Shown piece by piece: positions 46,261 through 57,935 of a stretch of 64,000 nucleotides of DNA. How positions within the stretch are numbered: the first letter of the stretch is position 1; the number at the start of each line of letters is the position of its first letter. The DNA comes from Manduca sexta (lineage: Eukaryota > Arthropoda > Insecta > Lepidoptera > Sphingidae). The notes beneath the pieces are model-generated. The model did no database searches. It was not told the DNA's origin and was given only the letters and a program-made list of their open reading frames with translations. The stretch is from positions 15,284,589-15,348,588 of the forward strand of contig NC_051142.1 of NCBI RefSeq assembly GCF_014839805.1, in the 5' to 3' direction. Made by a program: the position numbers and the translations under genes.

Positions 46261-47354
46261 AATTTATGAATTTATTGCGCTTCTGCCTACCCCTGGATAA
46301 AGGTGTATGTATGTTATTCTGGATATTGCAGTTTGAAGGGATAAAGAGACTAATTCTTGGTACTTCTAATCGCAGTGTAGAGCTGCAGTAACATTCCAGC
46401 ACCTGTCATTTGCGACTCAGTCTCTTTAGTGAGCTAATATTACTTAGACTGGAGTAGCCATGTCATATTGGAAATTGTGGATTTTTTTTCTTCTTAAGCC
46501 AGTTTATTGTACTTTCTAAAAAAAAGATCCATTGAGTCGTTTAGATAGTTTGTTAGATATAGCATAGCGTAGTTGGGGCGGACAGTCATTTTCGGGGGAC
46601 AGCAAATACCGTAAAATAAAACCTGACTAGCTAAAATTTGCGAAGGATAAGGACAGTTGGAGTACTCTCGTTCGGAGGCCAAGACTCACTTTGGGTCGCT
46701 GAGCCAACAGAGTAAGTAAAATCAGACTGAGGTGCGCATGAAATGTTCGTTGAACTCAACTTATTTGCTCTCACCCAGGCCTTGAGCGAGCATGTCTTGG
46801 GTCGGCGGGCAAGACTTGTATCAGTCCTGGATGGCAATAACTTCTACGACACTGATTATAGATACAATTTAGAACACGTATAGAGCTGCGATCGGGATGG
46901 TCTATCTAAAAAAATCTACACTGCCTAGCGGATATAATATTTCGTTTCATGAGTACACTTGTAATATCACAAGACGAAAAACTTCCTTTCCTTTCTATGA
47001 TAATATCTAAATAGGCCAACAGTCCAAGATAAATTAATCTTTGTCATATATATATATACGTTTAATTTCCCAGAAAACTATCCTAACACCGAGAGTCAGG
47101 AAAAAAGTCTCAAGTTCCTCGCAAATGATGGACATCCCACGCAGAGCTATAAAAGTAAATCACGTGACATCTACATCGGAGCGGCTCCTTTGTCGCTCGA
47201 GATTTATCCTCAAACATTAGCAGGACCCGCGGACAGATAAAAAAGTTTCTTTATTACCTTCCCCAGCTATTTTTAGGTTATATCCGTTTTAATACAGCGT
47301 GAGGGGAATTAAATGGTCTGTGATAACATAATCTTATTGTTATAATCAAGTCCT
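46261..47354. other. No gene; possible old repeat at 46630-46850
   Basis: 46670-46850 (GAGGCCAAGACTCACTTTGG, GGCCTTGAGCGAGCATGTCT) is richer in GC than its surroundings and resembles transposon text I have met in moths, but I cannot name it. Two overlapping minus frames there lack domains. Confidence 0.3.
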
Positions 47355-47533
47355 GGGGCCTTATTCTCTATCCCGCACGTTATTTTGACAGTGCGTAACA
47401 AGCACGTAACACAACGCATCATATTTAGTACTATAGAAATTTGGCTTACAGAATACCATTCCACACACATTTCTCGAAAATAACATGACACGGCCGCGTT
47501 ACGCGTTTACACTATCATACAGAATAAGGGCCC
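47355..47533 (-). mobile_element. MITE-J copy 2 (179 bp)
   Basis: Reverse-oriented, same-length partner of 1698-1876, differing at about eight visible positions, mostly in the middle. Starts GGGGCCTTATTCTCTATCCC and ends CATACAGAATAAGGGCCC. Confidence 0.75.
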
Positions 47534-48431
47534 AGACATTTTATAATATAAAACAAAGGTCTCGTGTAGCCTTTTTGATCTAATGACAGTTTATAATATA
47601 GGGTGTAGGCTGTATCTTTGTATGTTCTTGGAAAATACGATTTCAACCAACATCGTCTTAAACTAGGGCTTTCTTCACTTAAATTACGGACACCGGATAA
47701 GCTTGACAAAAATCCCGGATATTTGGGCAAAATATGGGTTTTACCCCGGACAGATGTGAAAAAATATTTCTTGTAACAAAAAAAACATGGTTATAATTTT
47801 TTATTTATTTTCTTTTATACATGCGGGTTAATGAATTTTTTACTAAGATATATTTTAATTTATCGCTTATCTATAAAAAAAGATTAATATCCTCTGACAA
47901 CAAAAGTGTCCACTTTTTAAAAATCCCTGCCGGACGGCCCCCGGATGCCCTTCAAACCAGGACAAATCCGGGGAATTTCGGACGGATGGCAGCCCTATCT
48001 TAAACCTAACTGCTGCCGTCTAATGACTCAGTAAAGCAAATTTTTGTTTCACAACGATTTTCCGTGGTAGTAAGTAAAAGTATGGGGAATAGGTTAGTTA
48101 TACTTTTTGATGCAGCTCTCTATTTTTATATTCGTTTTTCTTTCACGTATAAAAAAGCCAGTAGTTTTGGGTGCCATACGGCTTAATATAAATGCCATTA
48201 ACCAAGTTAAGTGTGGCGTACCATATGTCTAAGGGACGAACACAGTGCATACATTACTTCATCCATAGTTCTAAGTAGAAACTGAAAAAGTATACTATTT
48301 TAAAGGTTTAAATTATTTTGGGTTAGGTTAAAAGACCTACGATAAGTCTACCAGTTTACGATAGTCGATTCAGCGCTAGTTTTATCAATAGGTCATATAG
48401 GCCGCGGCCTATATGTTATAACCTATATAAT
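47534..48431. other. Unclassified, probably repeat-derived at 47690-48002
   Basis: CGGACACCGGATAAGCTTGA, GACAAATCCGGGGAATTTCG and GGACGGATGGCAGCCCTA look like the ends of a transposon, but I found neither a partner copy nor matched inverted ends in the window. Confidence 0.3.
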
Positions 48432-48687
48432 AATATCAGCCCTGTATTATATACTTGCCCACTGCTGAGCACGGGCCTCCTCTAATACTGAGAGGGATTA
48501 GGCCTTAGTCCACCACGCTGGCCTAGTGCGGATTGGTAGACTTCACACACCTTCGAAATTCCTATAGAGAATTTCTCAGATGTGCAGGTTTCCTCACGAT
48601 GTTTTCCTTCACCGTTAAAACAAACGATAAATTCACAAAGAATACACACATGATTTTAGAAAAGTCAGAGGTGGGTGCCCTTGGGAT
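48432..48687 (-). mobile_element. SINE-A, 5'-truncated
   Basis: From ATATCAGCCCTGTATTATAT to GAGGTGGGTGCCCTTGGGAT; the tRNA-derived head is cut off exactly after the box B side. Otherwise close to the consensus. Confidence 0.8.
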
Positions 48688-48818
48688 AACCTATATGTTG
48701 TGTCGGATATCCTATCAGATAAGATCACCCTTTTCCCCTGGTTCTAGGCTGTGTGGGTTTATTGATGATATTACCGCGAGATTAGACGCTTGCTCGTCTC
48801 GTCATAACAATGTTTATA

Positions 48819-49217
48819 GGATCATTTTGATATTGAGTTACTAAAAGACACCACATAAGTTTATCTACATTAAAATAACACTTTACAATAAGTTACTTGA
48901 GCCGTATATGTAATATAAAAAGTGTAAGTTTCGATAAAAATAAATAGTAATAAAAGGTAATTTTAATTTTACGCACCCTATAGCCACTACTGCTACTCTA
49001 AGAGAATTCGTCGCAGCAACATCATACTTTTAGTTCGAAATACACTCACGCACACGCCACATTCGCATTAAACAACAAAATGATCAAAAAATCAGAAAAC
49101 TAAAACCAGCATTATTGGTGAAAATATTCGTTATTAATGGATGATTTTTGGCACAATGTTAGCAAAGGTGAAGACGAGTATGTGGTTTCTTAGTAACGCA
49201 ATTTCAAAATGACCCTG
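48819..49217 (-). mobile_element. MITE-I, full-length (399 bp), inverted
   Basis: Starts GGATCATTTTGATATTGAG and ends GCAATTTCAAAATGACCCTG, with TA on both sides (48817-48818 and 49218-49219). The inner order is opposite to 32711-33116. Confidence 0.8.
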
Positions 49218-49609
49218 TATAGTAGTAAATAGGTTACATAACATTTCTTTATACGGACCTCGATGTAACATTTATCCTTAGCTTTAATGCGGAGTTTTAA
49301 ACTCTCATCTTTTTTATACTTCTCGAAGGAATTAACGACTTTAAAGTTCAAGAAACGGTAGTTAGGACGTAAACTTTGTAAATCGACAGCGGAGAAGTAC
49401 TTATGACTTTCAAGATAGCATTCATTATTTTGAAGCTTTTGTGCAGCTTTAAATAATTATAAGTCGGTAGGTATTTAATTATTGCCAGGTCTGAAAAAGT
49501 TTCTACTGTAAGCCGTACTTCCTAGGGTTGTAGCCAAGATAGCTTTTTACAATCGTCAACTAACGCTAGAACAGATACAGTAATAGGCTTGTTAGTATAT
49601 GTGAAAAAA

Positions 49610-49945
49610 ATCGGAAAATGATCTTTATGATGTCGATTCGACGGGTTACTAAAAATTTTCTAAAGCGTTGCGCCCGCTTATATTAGGTAGTTTGACCTGG
49701 CTTGTCGTGACTTTTCATTATATTATAGGCTGGTGGTAGGATATATTTTATATCCGCCCGGATAGCGATCATCGTACACAAGTTGTTATAAGCCATAGTG
49801 GCCCACGTAAGTGTATCGCATTCCGGGATCAGCCTATGTATATCCGGTTCTAACAGCCCGGCATAATTGTGTCGAGTATCGGGGGGTAATCATCTCTCGT
49901 GAGTCGACATGCTGGCGTAGTGCGGGTTAGTTAACTTACCGTACC
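49610..49945 (+). mobile_element. Repeat C, extended copy
   Basis: Includes the upstream GATGTCGATTCGACGGGTTA and GTTGCGCCCGCTTATATTAG shared only with 23612, then the standard core (ATATCCGCCCGGATAGCGAT, CAGCCCGGCATAATTGTGTC). Confidence 0.65.
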
Positions 49946-50017
49946 GTCAGCCACAGAAGTTGCTGAAAAGGTTAAAAACAAAACGCTTCTACATCTAATT
50001 TTTTCTTTATCCCTACA

Positions 50018-50225
50018 TATTATAAAACAATGTCTCTCGCCGCGTCTGTCAGTCTGAACGCGATAAATCCAAAAACGGCTTAACAGATTGCGACTCAATT
50101 TGTTATGAAATACTTTAAGGACATTGAATAGTGACTATTTTTTGTCCCCAGAAAATATAAAGCGGAACTTTTATCCCAGAATAGTTTTTTTTCGCGGATG
50201 AAGTCGCAAGCAAATACTGATTAAG
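50018..50225 (+). mobile_element. Helitron 3' fragment, degraded end
   Basis: TATTATAAAACAATGTCTCT, GAACGCGATAAATCCAAAAA and GCGGATGAAGTCGCAAGCAA. The final CTAG has decayed to ACTG. Confidence 0.6.
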
Positions 50226-50648
50226 AATAAAATCACTCAATTCAAAAACACTCTTTTATTTTTTTTCTCTTTCTAACACACAATTTTAATTACACTTACA
50301 TAAGTAGGTCAATAAAACCTTGTACTCCAAGGCTCATAACTAAGACGTGTTTGTCGTACGAATGAAAAAAAACTCGAGTATGACTGTGATAGTAGATCGG
50401 TTGTAGTTGTTTGCATCAAAACTGACGTCTAAAAGCTTTTAGGGGCTTACCGAATAAATTATTTGGGTGCAGTGGCTGAATCTGGACTCTCCATCAACGC
50501 AAGTTACAGAGTTGAATAATACACAAGTTATACACGCTACAGGATAGAAAATAACCTACACAACAATTTAATATACTTAAAAATTTACTTTAAGCTAAGC
50601 AAATACAATGTAGATAGTATGTTGTCCAATTAACAAAATGCATTTGTA
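50226..50648. other. No recognised feature
   Basis: Nothing gene-like seen. Confidence 0.4.
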
Positions 50649-50957
50649 CCGGGTTACTTTCACATTGAGTTAATAAATTAAATCATATACTTTTTGAAAA
50701 CTACTTTCTCATAAGTTATTCTAATCGAAAAATTAATATTAAAAGTTTATGTTTGGAAGAAAACAAAAAGTATTTTTAATTTTACATGCCCTAAAGCCAT
50801 TACTGCTACATGTAGAGAATTTGATTAAACTAAAATAAAATGAACAAAAAATCAGAAAAATAAAACTGGGATTTTTGATAACAATATTCGTTATTAATGG
50901 TTAATTTTTGACACTATGTTAGTAGAGGTAAAGATGAGTACGCGATTTAATTAGTGA
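50649..50957 (-). mobile_element. MITE-I, internally shortened copy
   Basis: Starts CCGGGTTACTTTCACATTGA after a TA and follows the order of 48819-49217 (AATATTCGTTATTAATGGTT, GACACTATGTTAGTAGAGGT). The middle is shorter and the right end is degraded. Confidence 0.6.
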
Positions 50958-51492
50958 ATAATTTTTTCACGAGATTTCCCTCCTATATCCTCTTAAAGGA
51001 TTCACATATTGCATCAACCCCACAAATTATATCACAGATAACACAAACAAGCTTTAATAACTGTTATATTCGCAAACGGGCAGCTCCATTTAAAACTCTG
51101 TTCCGGATAATTAAGCAGATTTACCGCTGTTTTAACATCATTTTTATTACATCCACGTGGTCGTATTTTTACACTCGCCGCCACAGAAAGTATAAAGTCC
51201 GATGCAAATGTAATGGACTATCAAGTTTGTAGCCACGTAAAGTGGACGAGTTTATTGTGGCCTTTATTTGTTGATGATTTTTGGGCGCACCAATTTTTTG
51301 GATTGCAGTTTAATGTGGTTAAATGATTATAGATTTTCGATTATAAATTTCCATTGTTTGGCATTTGCGATATTATCGTACGTGTGTTTTTTGGTTATAT
51401 ATGATATAGAATTATCTAAAATATGGTGAAACCAATATACCTAAGATCTATTTAAGAATTTCGAACAAGTACCTGTAATGTACCAAAGCACA
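50958..51492. other. No recognised feature
   Basis: A 92-codon frame at 50954-51232 has no domain I recognise. Confidence 0.35.
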
Positions 51493-51575
51493 ATGTCAAA
51501 AAATACTTTGTTCTGATTGGTCCATTTTGAGATAGATCGAGAAAAGCGATCGGGATCATTTATTGAAAATGGCGG
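51493..51575. repeat. MITE-F, right half only
   Basis: TGTTCTGATTGGTCCATTTT, GAGATAGATCGAGAAAAGCG and CATTTATTGAAAATGGCGG: one arm plus inner sequence in the orientation of 36764. Confidence 0.65.
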
Positions 51576-51839
51576 TAAGATAACAAACATTAAATTGATG
51601 CAATCGCACCAATTCTAGTACGCGAATATTATTTATACCCTCTTGAAGTCAGACATAAGTGAAATGGAAATTTAAATAAAATACCAAACTCCTATCAGTC
51701 AGCACCGAATGGTTTAAACGCTGTAAGTTGTTAAGAGAAAGAGGATTGACTTGAGTGCCGTAACTAGGCTTTTATGCGAACCGTGCATAAACCAAAAGTT
51801 GGTCCTGGTGTGTGTCACATGCACGGCTATGTGGTAATG

Positions 51840-52040
51840 ATAATGGTAAGTGGAGTGGCGCGAGAGATGATTACCCCTCGGCAATCGACATAATTATGCC
51901 GGCCTGGTGGAACCGAATATACACAGGCTGATTCCGCAACACGACACACTTATATGGGCCACTATGGAGAGTTTTAACACCTTGTGTACTGTGATCGCTA
52001 TCCGGGTGGATATGAAACATATCCTATCACCAGCAGTGTC
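51840..52040 (-). mobile_element. Repeat C, antisense
   Basis: GACATAATTATGCCGGCCTG, TGGGCCACTATGGAGAGTTT and GCTATCCGGGTGGATATGAA in antisense order. Overlapping frames on both strands here are shadows of the repeat. Confidence 0.65.
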
Positions 52041-52744
52041 CTGTGTAGTTATTTCTTGGCCCCTCCAGAGTTTACACACTGTGGTTCGGTCTTAATTATG
52101 ATGCTGGTTATATAAGTGGTTCTAACAGCAGTTACAGAGACCATCTCGGCCTCACACGAACTAACTCTTGTAAGTCAGGACCCAAAGTGGCATCGGGACC
52201 AATTCGAAGAGTTTCTAGGAAGCTGTTATGTGAACGATTTTTTTTGTTTTAAATAAAATGGGCAAAGGATTACAAGAGTTATTTTTAGGAAAGTGATTAC
52301 TACCACCTATATGGTAATAGAATTGATAAAACTAAGTTGTTGATCTAATGCTTAAAAGTAAGTACTCCTCTACATCCGTCACACAATACACACAATAGCT
52401 TTAAGATATTGAACGGTAAGTACAAAGTTAATTGCAGATATGGATTCATTTTCCAAATATCACCCTTACCTGAGACCCCAGGCTTAATAAATAAGGTTAA
52501 AACAACATTTTCCTATACACCGTAAGCGCTTTATGAGTTTTCTATTTAGCGTTCCAATTGAATTTTTGTGCCGTCGGGTAGCGATACTCGAATTTGTTCC
52601 AAATACTTTACCTTCTGTACAGACAATTGGTTTGACAATTGTTTTTCAACCCTTATTGAGTTCTCTTTGACTTTTTATTGGACCCTTGTGGGTATAATAG
52701 GATGTTTTGGGAATAGCTAAGTCAGTCAGTAAAACATAAATACA
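52041..52744. other. No recognised feature
   Basis: Nothing gene-like seen. Confidence 0.4.
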
Positions 52745-52855
52745 TAGCATCAAGCCTTTTTCCCTAAAGGGGTAGGTATAGGTGAAACATTTCGGCCGCT
52801 ATATTAACTCTCATTACCCCCACTATTAAAGACTCTAGGGTGATACGGAGCAGAG
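52745..52855 (-). mobile_element. SINE-E tail fragment, antisense
   Basis: TTTTTCCCTAAAGGGGTAGG corresponds to the ATCCCCGAAGGGGTATG tail block of SINE-E, followed by diverged body. Confidence 0.4.
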
Positions 52856-52943
52856 GGGGTGAGCTAGGGATCAAAAAGACACCCCACTAGTAAAACATAG
52901 GAACATAGACAACTAACCATAAACTAAAGTAATACTGAACTGT

Positions 52944-53457
<514 letters not shown>

Positions 53458-53492
53458 TATATTATATGTATTTCGAAAAAAAATACTGAAAA

Positions 53493-53594
53493 GAATGATC
53501 CAATACTTATCACTGCCCGACCAGGGATTCAAACCAGAGAGCTCAGTGCGGTCGTATCCCGAGCACAATATAACCATAATGCCACGTATACAGT
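53493..53594 (-). mobile_element. SINE-E tRNA-like head, antisense
   Basis: CACTGCCCGACCAGGGATTC, AAACCAGAGAGCTCAGTGCG and ATAACCATAATGCCACG retain SINE-E head order. Body lost. Confidence 0.55.
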
Positions 53595-53923
53595 CTACAA
53601 AAAATGTTCAATATAATGTTCTTTAATGTACTACGTACCTAACGTAATCATTACTTATATTTAGAGGGTATACACTGGCTCTTGTGCTCACGATTTATCA
53701 AATGTACTAAGAAAAACATATTCCAGAAAAAGCCATATAAAAAATATGTTTTTCACTTGTAGACAACTTTTTATTGCTCGATCTGATTTTCAGCCTTATT
53801 AGTTACAGTCTCCCTGAGGCACAAGCTTGGGTTTAGATAATAATACAATTAAAAGTTTGCTCTGGTTATAATTCATGCAGTGAGACTGCATCAGGTGCCC
53901 ACAGCTCACTTACACGTATTATT
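53595..53923. other. No recognised feature
   Basis: Nothing gene-like seen. Confidence 0.4.
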
Positions 53924-54227
53924 ACTGGTGGTAGGTCTCTCATATGTGAGAGTCCGCCTGAGTAGGTACCACGGCAATGTCTATTTCTGCCTCCAAGTAG
54001 CAGTGTGTAGTCACTGTTGTGTTCCGGTTTGAAGGAAATTGTAGCCAGTAACTACTGGACATAATAAGACTTAACATCTCATGTCTCAGGATGGCGAGCG
54101 CAGTGGAATACTAAACAAAACTTTGTAATTCAAGGTGTTAGATAGAGATTCTACTGTTTATGGGTTGTAGCTTTACCATCAGGCGCACGGCAAGCTCGTC
54201 TCGTCATTCAAAGCAATTAAAAAAAAT
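53924..54227 (+). mobile_element. LINE-B 3' end, sense, best copy
   Basis: ACTGGTGGTAGGTCTCTCAT, AGTCCGCCTGAGTAGGTACC, TGTGTTCCGGTTTGAAGGAA, CTCAGGATGGCGAGCGCAGT, then AGCTCGTCTCGTCATTCAAA and an A-run end. Confidence 0.75.
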
Positions 54228-54349
54228 ATATATTTATTTTCCAAAATTACGCTATTTATGAAAATTCTTATTAGCTTTCAAGCTTTTATCTATTTTTAAT
54301 GTAAAAACATGATTATCGAATTTAGACTAATCATTCAGAGACGCAAGTG

Positions 54350-54545
54350 CTTGTCAAAGTGGGTGGCGCGCCCATTTCGGGAGGTAAGACGAAACGTATG
54401 GAGACGCGGGCCCGCGGGACGAGCGCTATTTTGTCAATTTCTATCCCTCGGGAACATTACTTTTTTAATGAAATGTACCCTATGTTCTTTTCTGTAACCT
54501 CTACAACGTGTATACCAAATTTTGTCAAAATTGATAATGTAATTA
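54350..54545. mobile_element. Possible Helitron- or LINE-derived fragment
   Basis: GGTGGCGCGCCCATTTCGGG, CGGGCCCGCGGGACGAGCGC and ATCCCTCGGGAACATTAC are GC-rich against their surroundings and resemble the GGGAACATTACTTTT-type text of known lepidopteran repeats. No termini identified. Confidence 0.35.
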
Positions 54546-54884
54546 ACAAATTAAATTAACACGTGGAAGCGTAACAAATAAACTCATTTTTATATCACTA
54601 GTTGGTTACTTGTTGAACCGCTTGGCTTCCTCTTTCTTACACCGAAGCGAAAGCATTTCTATTCTAGGCATTAGCAAATAAACAACATACAGAAATTTAT
54701 TTCGTATTACTGTTAGATTTCAATAAAAAAATTGTAAGGTAGGCGGTAATTATCTATGATAAATTGCGATTCCGCAAGATTTTTAAACAAGGTATCCATT
54801 ATTTGGAAATGCATAGCCATGTTCCATAAACATTTAATTTCTTAATTTATCTTTGACTCAGGGTAACTAGTTTTTATACAGTGA
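54546..54884. other. No recognised feature
   Basis: Nothing gene-like seen. Confidence 0.4.
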
Positions 54885-55085
54885 CCAGCTTGGGCTCGCG
54901 GCTCCGTCCGTATTAATGAGTTCTTCTGGGATAAAAGTAGGAAATTCTCGGAATTTAAAGTAGTCTATGTCCTACATAGAGTTTTATACTATCTCCTTAC
55001 TAAATTTTATTGAAATCCGTTCGGCATAGCGTCCAAAGAGACAGATGCGGTTGAAGATTTTGTTTTATAATATGTAAGGATTTCA
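54885..55085 (-). mobile_element. Helitron 3' fragment, antisense
   Basis: GGGCTCGCGGCTCCGTCCGT, TTCTGGGATAAAAGTAGG, AATCCGTTCGGCATAGCGTC and TTTTGTTTTATAATATGTAA are the antisense order of the module at 44870. Confidence 0.65.
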
Positions 55086-55502
55086 TTCCTTGCTTTACCT
55101 TTAATTGACGGTATCTATTTTATCCAGAATAACCAGATAACCGGATCCCTTAATCCCTTAACTCTAGTACGTAAAACGTCCGCCGAAAAAATAACACCAT
55201 CATTAACTTTTTTTATCATATTATATTTCACTGCTGTCGCCATCCTAATAAGGCATAAAGACATATAATGTACTTGTATTATTGCCTATAATGACCAAAA
55301 TACAATGACTTTATGATGCAACGTTTGTGTATTCCAATTCCGCGTGGAATATCATCAAGAGTTCGAGCCCTGATTGGAATCTACGTTGAAAATAAACACT
55401 ATGCTATCGGCATTGCTTTAACGTTACTACGTTAATAGACCGATTTAATTCTAATGGTAAGTATTAAGATGTATTGGACTTCACATTAGCTTATTAATTG
55501 AC
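55086..55502. other. No recognised feature
   Basis: Nothing gene-like seen. Confidence 0.4.
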
Positions 55503-55580
55503 TGCCCTGGTTGCGTAGTTGTAATGCGGACTACGAGTACGACTATGGTGCTAAGGTCCTGGGTTCAAATACCGGGTTGG
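55503..55580 (+). mobile_element. SINE-E tRNA-like head only
   Basis: TGCCCTGGTTGCGTAGTTGT (box A region) and GTCCTGGGTTCAAATACCGG (box B region), ending where a LINE-like tail starts. Confidence 0.55.
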
Positions 55581-55582
55581 GT

Positions 55583-55900
55583 TATAAAATAAATAAAATA
55601 AAATAAAATAAATAAAATAAAATACTTTATTTATCACGTAGGCGAACAAAGTTGCACTTATGATACGTCAAAACAAAGAATAAGAATAATTATTATTTCT
55701 AAACAACTATTAAAATCACTTATATAACTATGGAGATTTTAAATTAGGGATAAAGTTTATACAAAAGATTAGGTACAAAAGTACGAAGTAACCAGCTCGG
55801 GCTGGCAAGTAGGGGGAAATAGAAGGGTAACGCGTCGCGATCCTCACCGGTGAGGACATGAGCCCTAGCCTAGCTAACCTACCAGCCTTTCACTAGCTAG
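55583..55900 (-). mobile_element. Retroelement 3' end, antisense, with (TTTTA)n tail
   Basis: On the minus strand CAACTTTGTTCGCCTACGTG is followed by ATAAATAAAG (polyadenylation-like) and a TTTTA-type repeat (55585-55625). Further upstream in the element, GGTGAGGATCGCGACGCG is GC-rich. A 3' UTR-like end; clade unknown; 5' limit uncertain. Confidence 0.5.
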
Positions 55901-56206
55901 GTTAACAACTAAAGCTCGAAAAACACATAAAACCGTTAGTCATGCGCGTGGTCCCTCTCTGATCATGTCGGATTCCTTGTCAGCGGACTATTGGAGTATT
56001 TAGTGAAGAAAGAACTATTGTTGATATAGACACAAATGCTTACAGACGATTTGAAATTTCAAATTTTTATAGCTTCTTTGGCTGACTGTACCACAATTGA
56101 TTTACCCTGGATAAGTTTTTGTTACAGCATTGCAGTAATCTTAAAACTGTAGCATTACTTCATAATCGGATCTGACCCAACCCACAAATATTTGTAATAT
56201 ATTTTT

Positions 56207-57114
56207 ACCAAAACTACTTTTACGGACAATTGTTACAACTTCCTTTAACCGACAACCATGTTTCCATGACCAGAGATCAAACCCACAGCCGCTTCGTAGT
56301 CGTCAAACTACTAAAACTGCCAAGAATAGTCCTTCAATTCTCCTAATAGTAATAATTATTACCAAACTTCTCTTACGGACAATTGTATTACAATTTCCTT
56401 CGACAACCATGTTTTCATAACCAAATATCAATCCCACAGCCGCTTCGTAGTCGTCAAACTACTAAAACTGCCAAGAATAGTCCTTCAATTCTCCAAATAG
56501 AAATAATTATTACCAAACTCCTCTTACGGACAATTGTATTACAATTTCCTTCGACAACCATGTTTTCATAACCAGATATCAATCCCACAGCCGCTTCGTA
56601 GTCGTCAAACTACTAAAGCTGCTAAGAATAGTCCTTCAATTCTCCTAATAGTAATAATTATTACCAAACTTCTCTTACGGACAATTGTATTACAATTTCC
56701 TTCGACAACCATGTTTTCATAACCAAATATCAATCCCACAGCCGCTTCGTAGTCGTCAAACGACAAAAACTGCCAAGAATAGTCCTTCAATTCTCCTAAT
56801 AGTAATAATTATTACCAAACTTCTCTTACGGACAATTGTTACAACTTCCTTTAACCGACAACCATGTTTCCATGACCAGAGATCAAACCCACAGCCGCTT
56901 CGTAGTCGTCAAACGACAAAAACTGCCAAGAATAGTCCTTCAATTCTCCTAATAGAAATAATTATTACCAAACTTCTCTTACGGACAATTGTTACAACTT
57001 CCTTTAACCGACAACCATGTTTCCATGACCAAAGATCAAACCCACAGCCGTTTCATAGTCGTCAAACGACTAAAACTGCCAAGAATAGTCCTCTAATCCT
57101 TGAAATAGAAATAA
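56207..57114. repeat. Minisatellite, six units of 151/153 bp
   Basis: The anchor GCCGCTTCGTAGTCGTCAAA starts at 56288, 56439, 56590, 56741 and 56894, and a mutated copy at 57047. Units come in two versions: one with TTCCTTTAACCGACAACC (153-bp step) and one with TTTCCTTCGACAACC (151-bp step), ordered A-B-B-B-A-A. The 151-codon frame at 56685-57140 arises because the 153-bp steps keep frame; I do not regard it as a gene. Confidence 0.92.
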
Positions 57115-57304
57115 CCGTCGTGTTGCAGTTAATTTTATAAGGATTTGCCAACGACACCGTGTGATTGGAGGGAGCATGCCGGAAAATGACTGCCGTGCAC
57201 TCTTAGCCGCGTCTTGGGATATTAGTTTAGAATTCAGCGTGAAATGAATGCACCCGTATGTGCTGAGATTAGCTTTTTACCCGATTGTGGAAGGAGGGTT
57301 GTGA

Positions 57305-57380
57305 GTTTGTGTGCGTGCGTGTGTGTGTGTTCGTTCGTGTGTGCGTGCGTGTGTGTGTTCGTGCGTGTGTGCGTGTGTGT
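57305..57380. repeat. GT-rich microsatellite
   Basis: Interrupted GTGTGCGTGCGTGT repeats. Overlapping Cys/Val-rich frames are artefacts of it. Confidence 0.9.
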
Positions 57381-57779
57381 AAGTTACAATATAAGTGATA
57401 AATATAACCGAGCTAATACTTCGAGGAAAATATAATAAAAAGTAAGTGTTTCACAGCTGGTTTCAAAACTGAAACTCGACGGTATAAAATGTGAAACGTA
57501 ATATGTTATAAACGCTTTTTTCAACTGAAACTCGAAGATATAAAATTTGGAATGTATATGTTTCAAAAGGTTTTTTTCATTTAGATTGTACGAATTTTTT
57601 ATCGAACAAACAGGAAAATAGAATCCCATGATGTGATAGGTGGCGAACATGGGAATAGTTCGCCCTCTTAAGGAAAGAATACACACGCAGAAGGTGTGTG
57701 CACCAGTTATGGTTATTGCTACTGTATAAATAATATGTATAAAAGGCATGTACATATATATTTTTGTTCCTCCCAGGTA

Positions 57780-57935
57780 TTATCTTCCCTGGGGACAGAA
57801 AATAGCCTATAACCTTCTCGTGGTCTTAAACTATCTCCATACCGAATTTCATATAAATCCGTTCCGTATATTTTGTAAAAATTAATAAAGTTCAGACAGA
57901 AAAGGGCACTTTGTTTTATAATGTGTAAAGATAAG
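57780..57935 (-). mobile_element. Helitron 3' module relic, antisense
   Basis: GGGACAGAAAATAGCCTATA, CATATAAATCCGTTCCGTAT and TTTGTTTTATAATGTGTAAA keep the antisense order of the module at 54885. No termini. Confidence 0.45.

Noticed and set aside
56207..57114. CRISPR-like array
   Set aside because: Regular spacing but no short repeats with unique spacers: the units are near-identical along their full 151-153 bp, so it is a minisatellite, and the genome is eukaryotic.
56685..57140. 151-codon frame with 51-residue protein repeats
   Set aside because: It lies wholly in the minisatellite. The frame stays open only because two units are 153 bp, while the neighbouring 151-bp steps break it. No start context or domain.
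57244..57755. Cys/Val-rich 63-codon frame and 123-codon minus frame
   Set aside because: The first is the GT microsatellite translated; the second is AT-rich sequence with no domain or conserved start.
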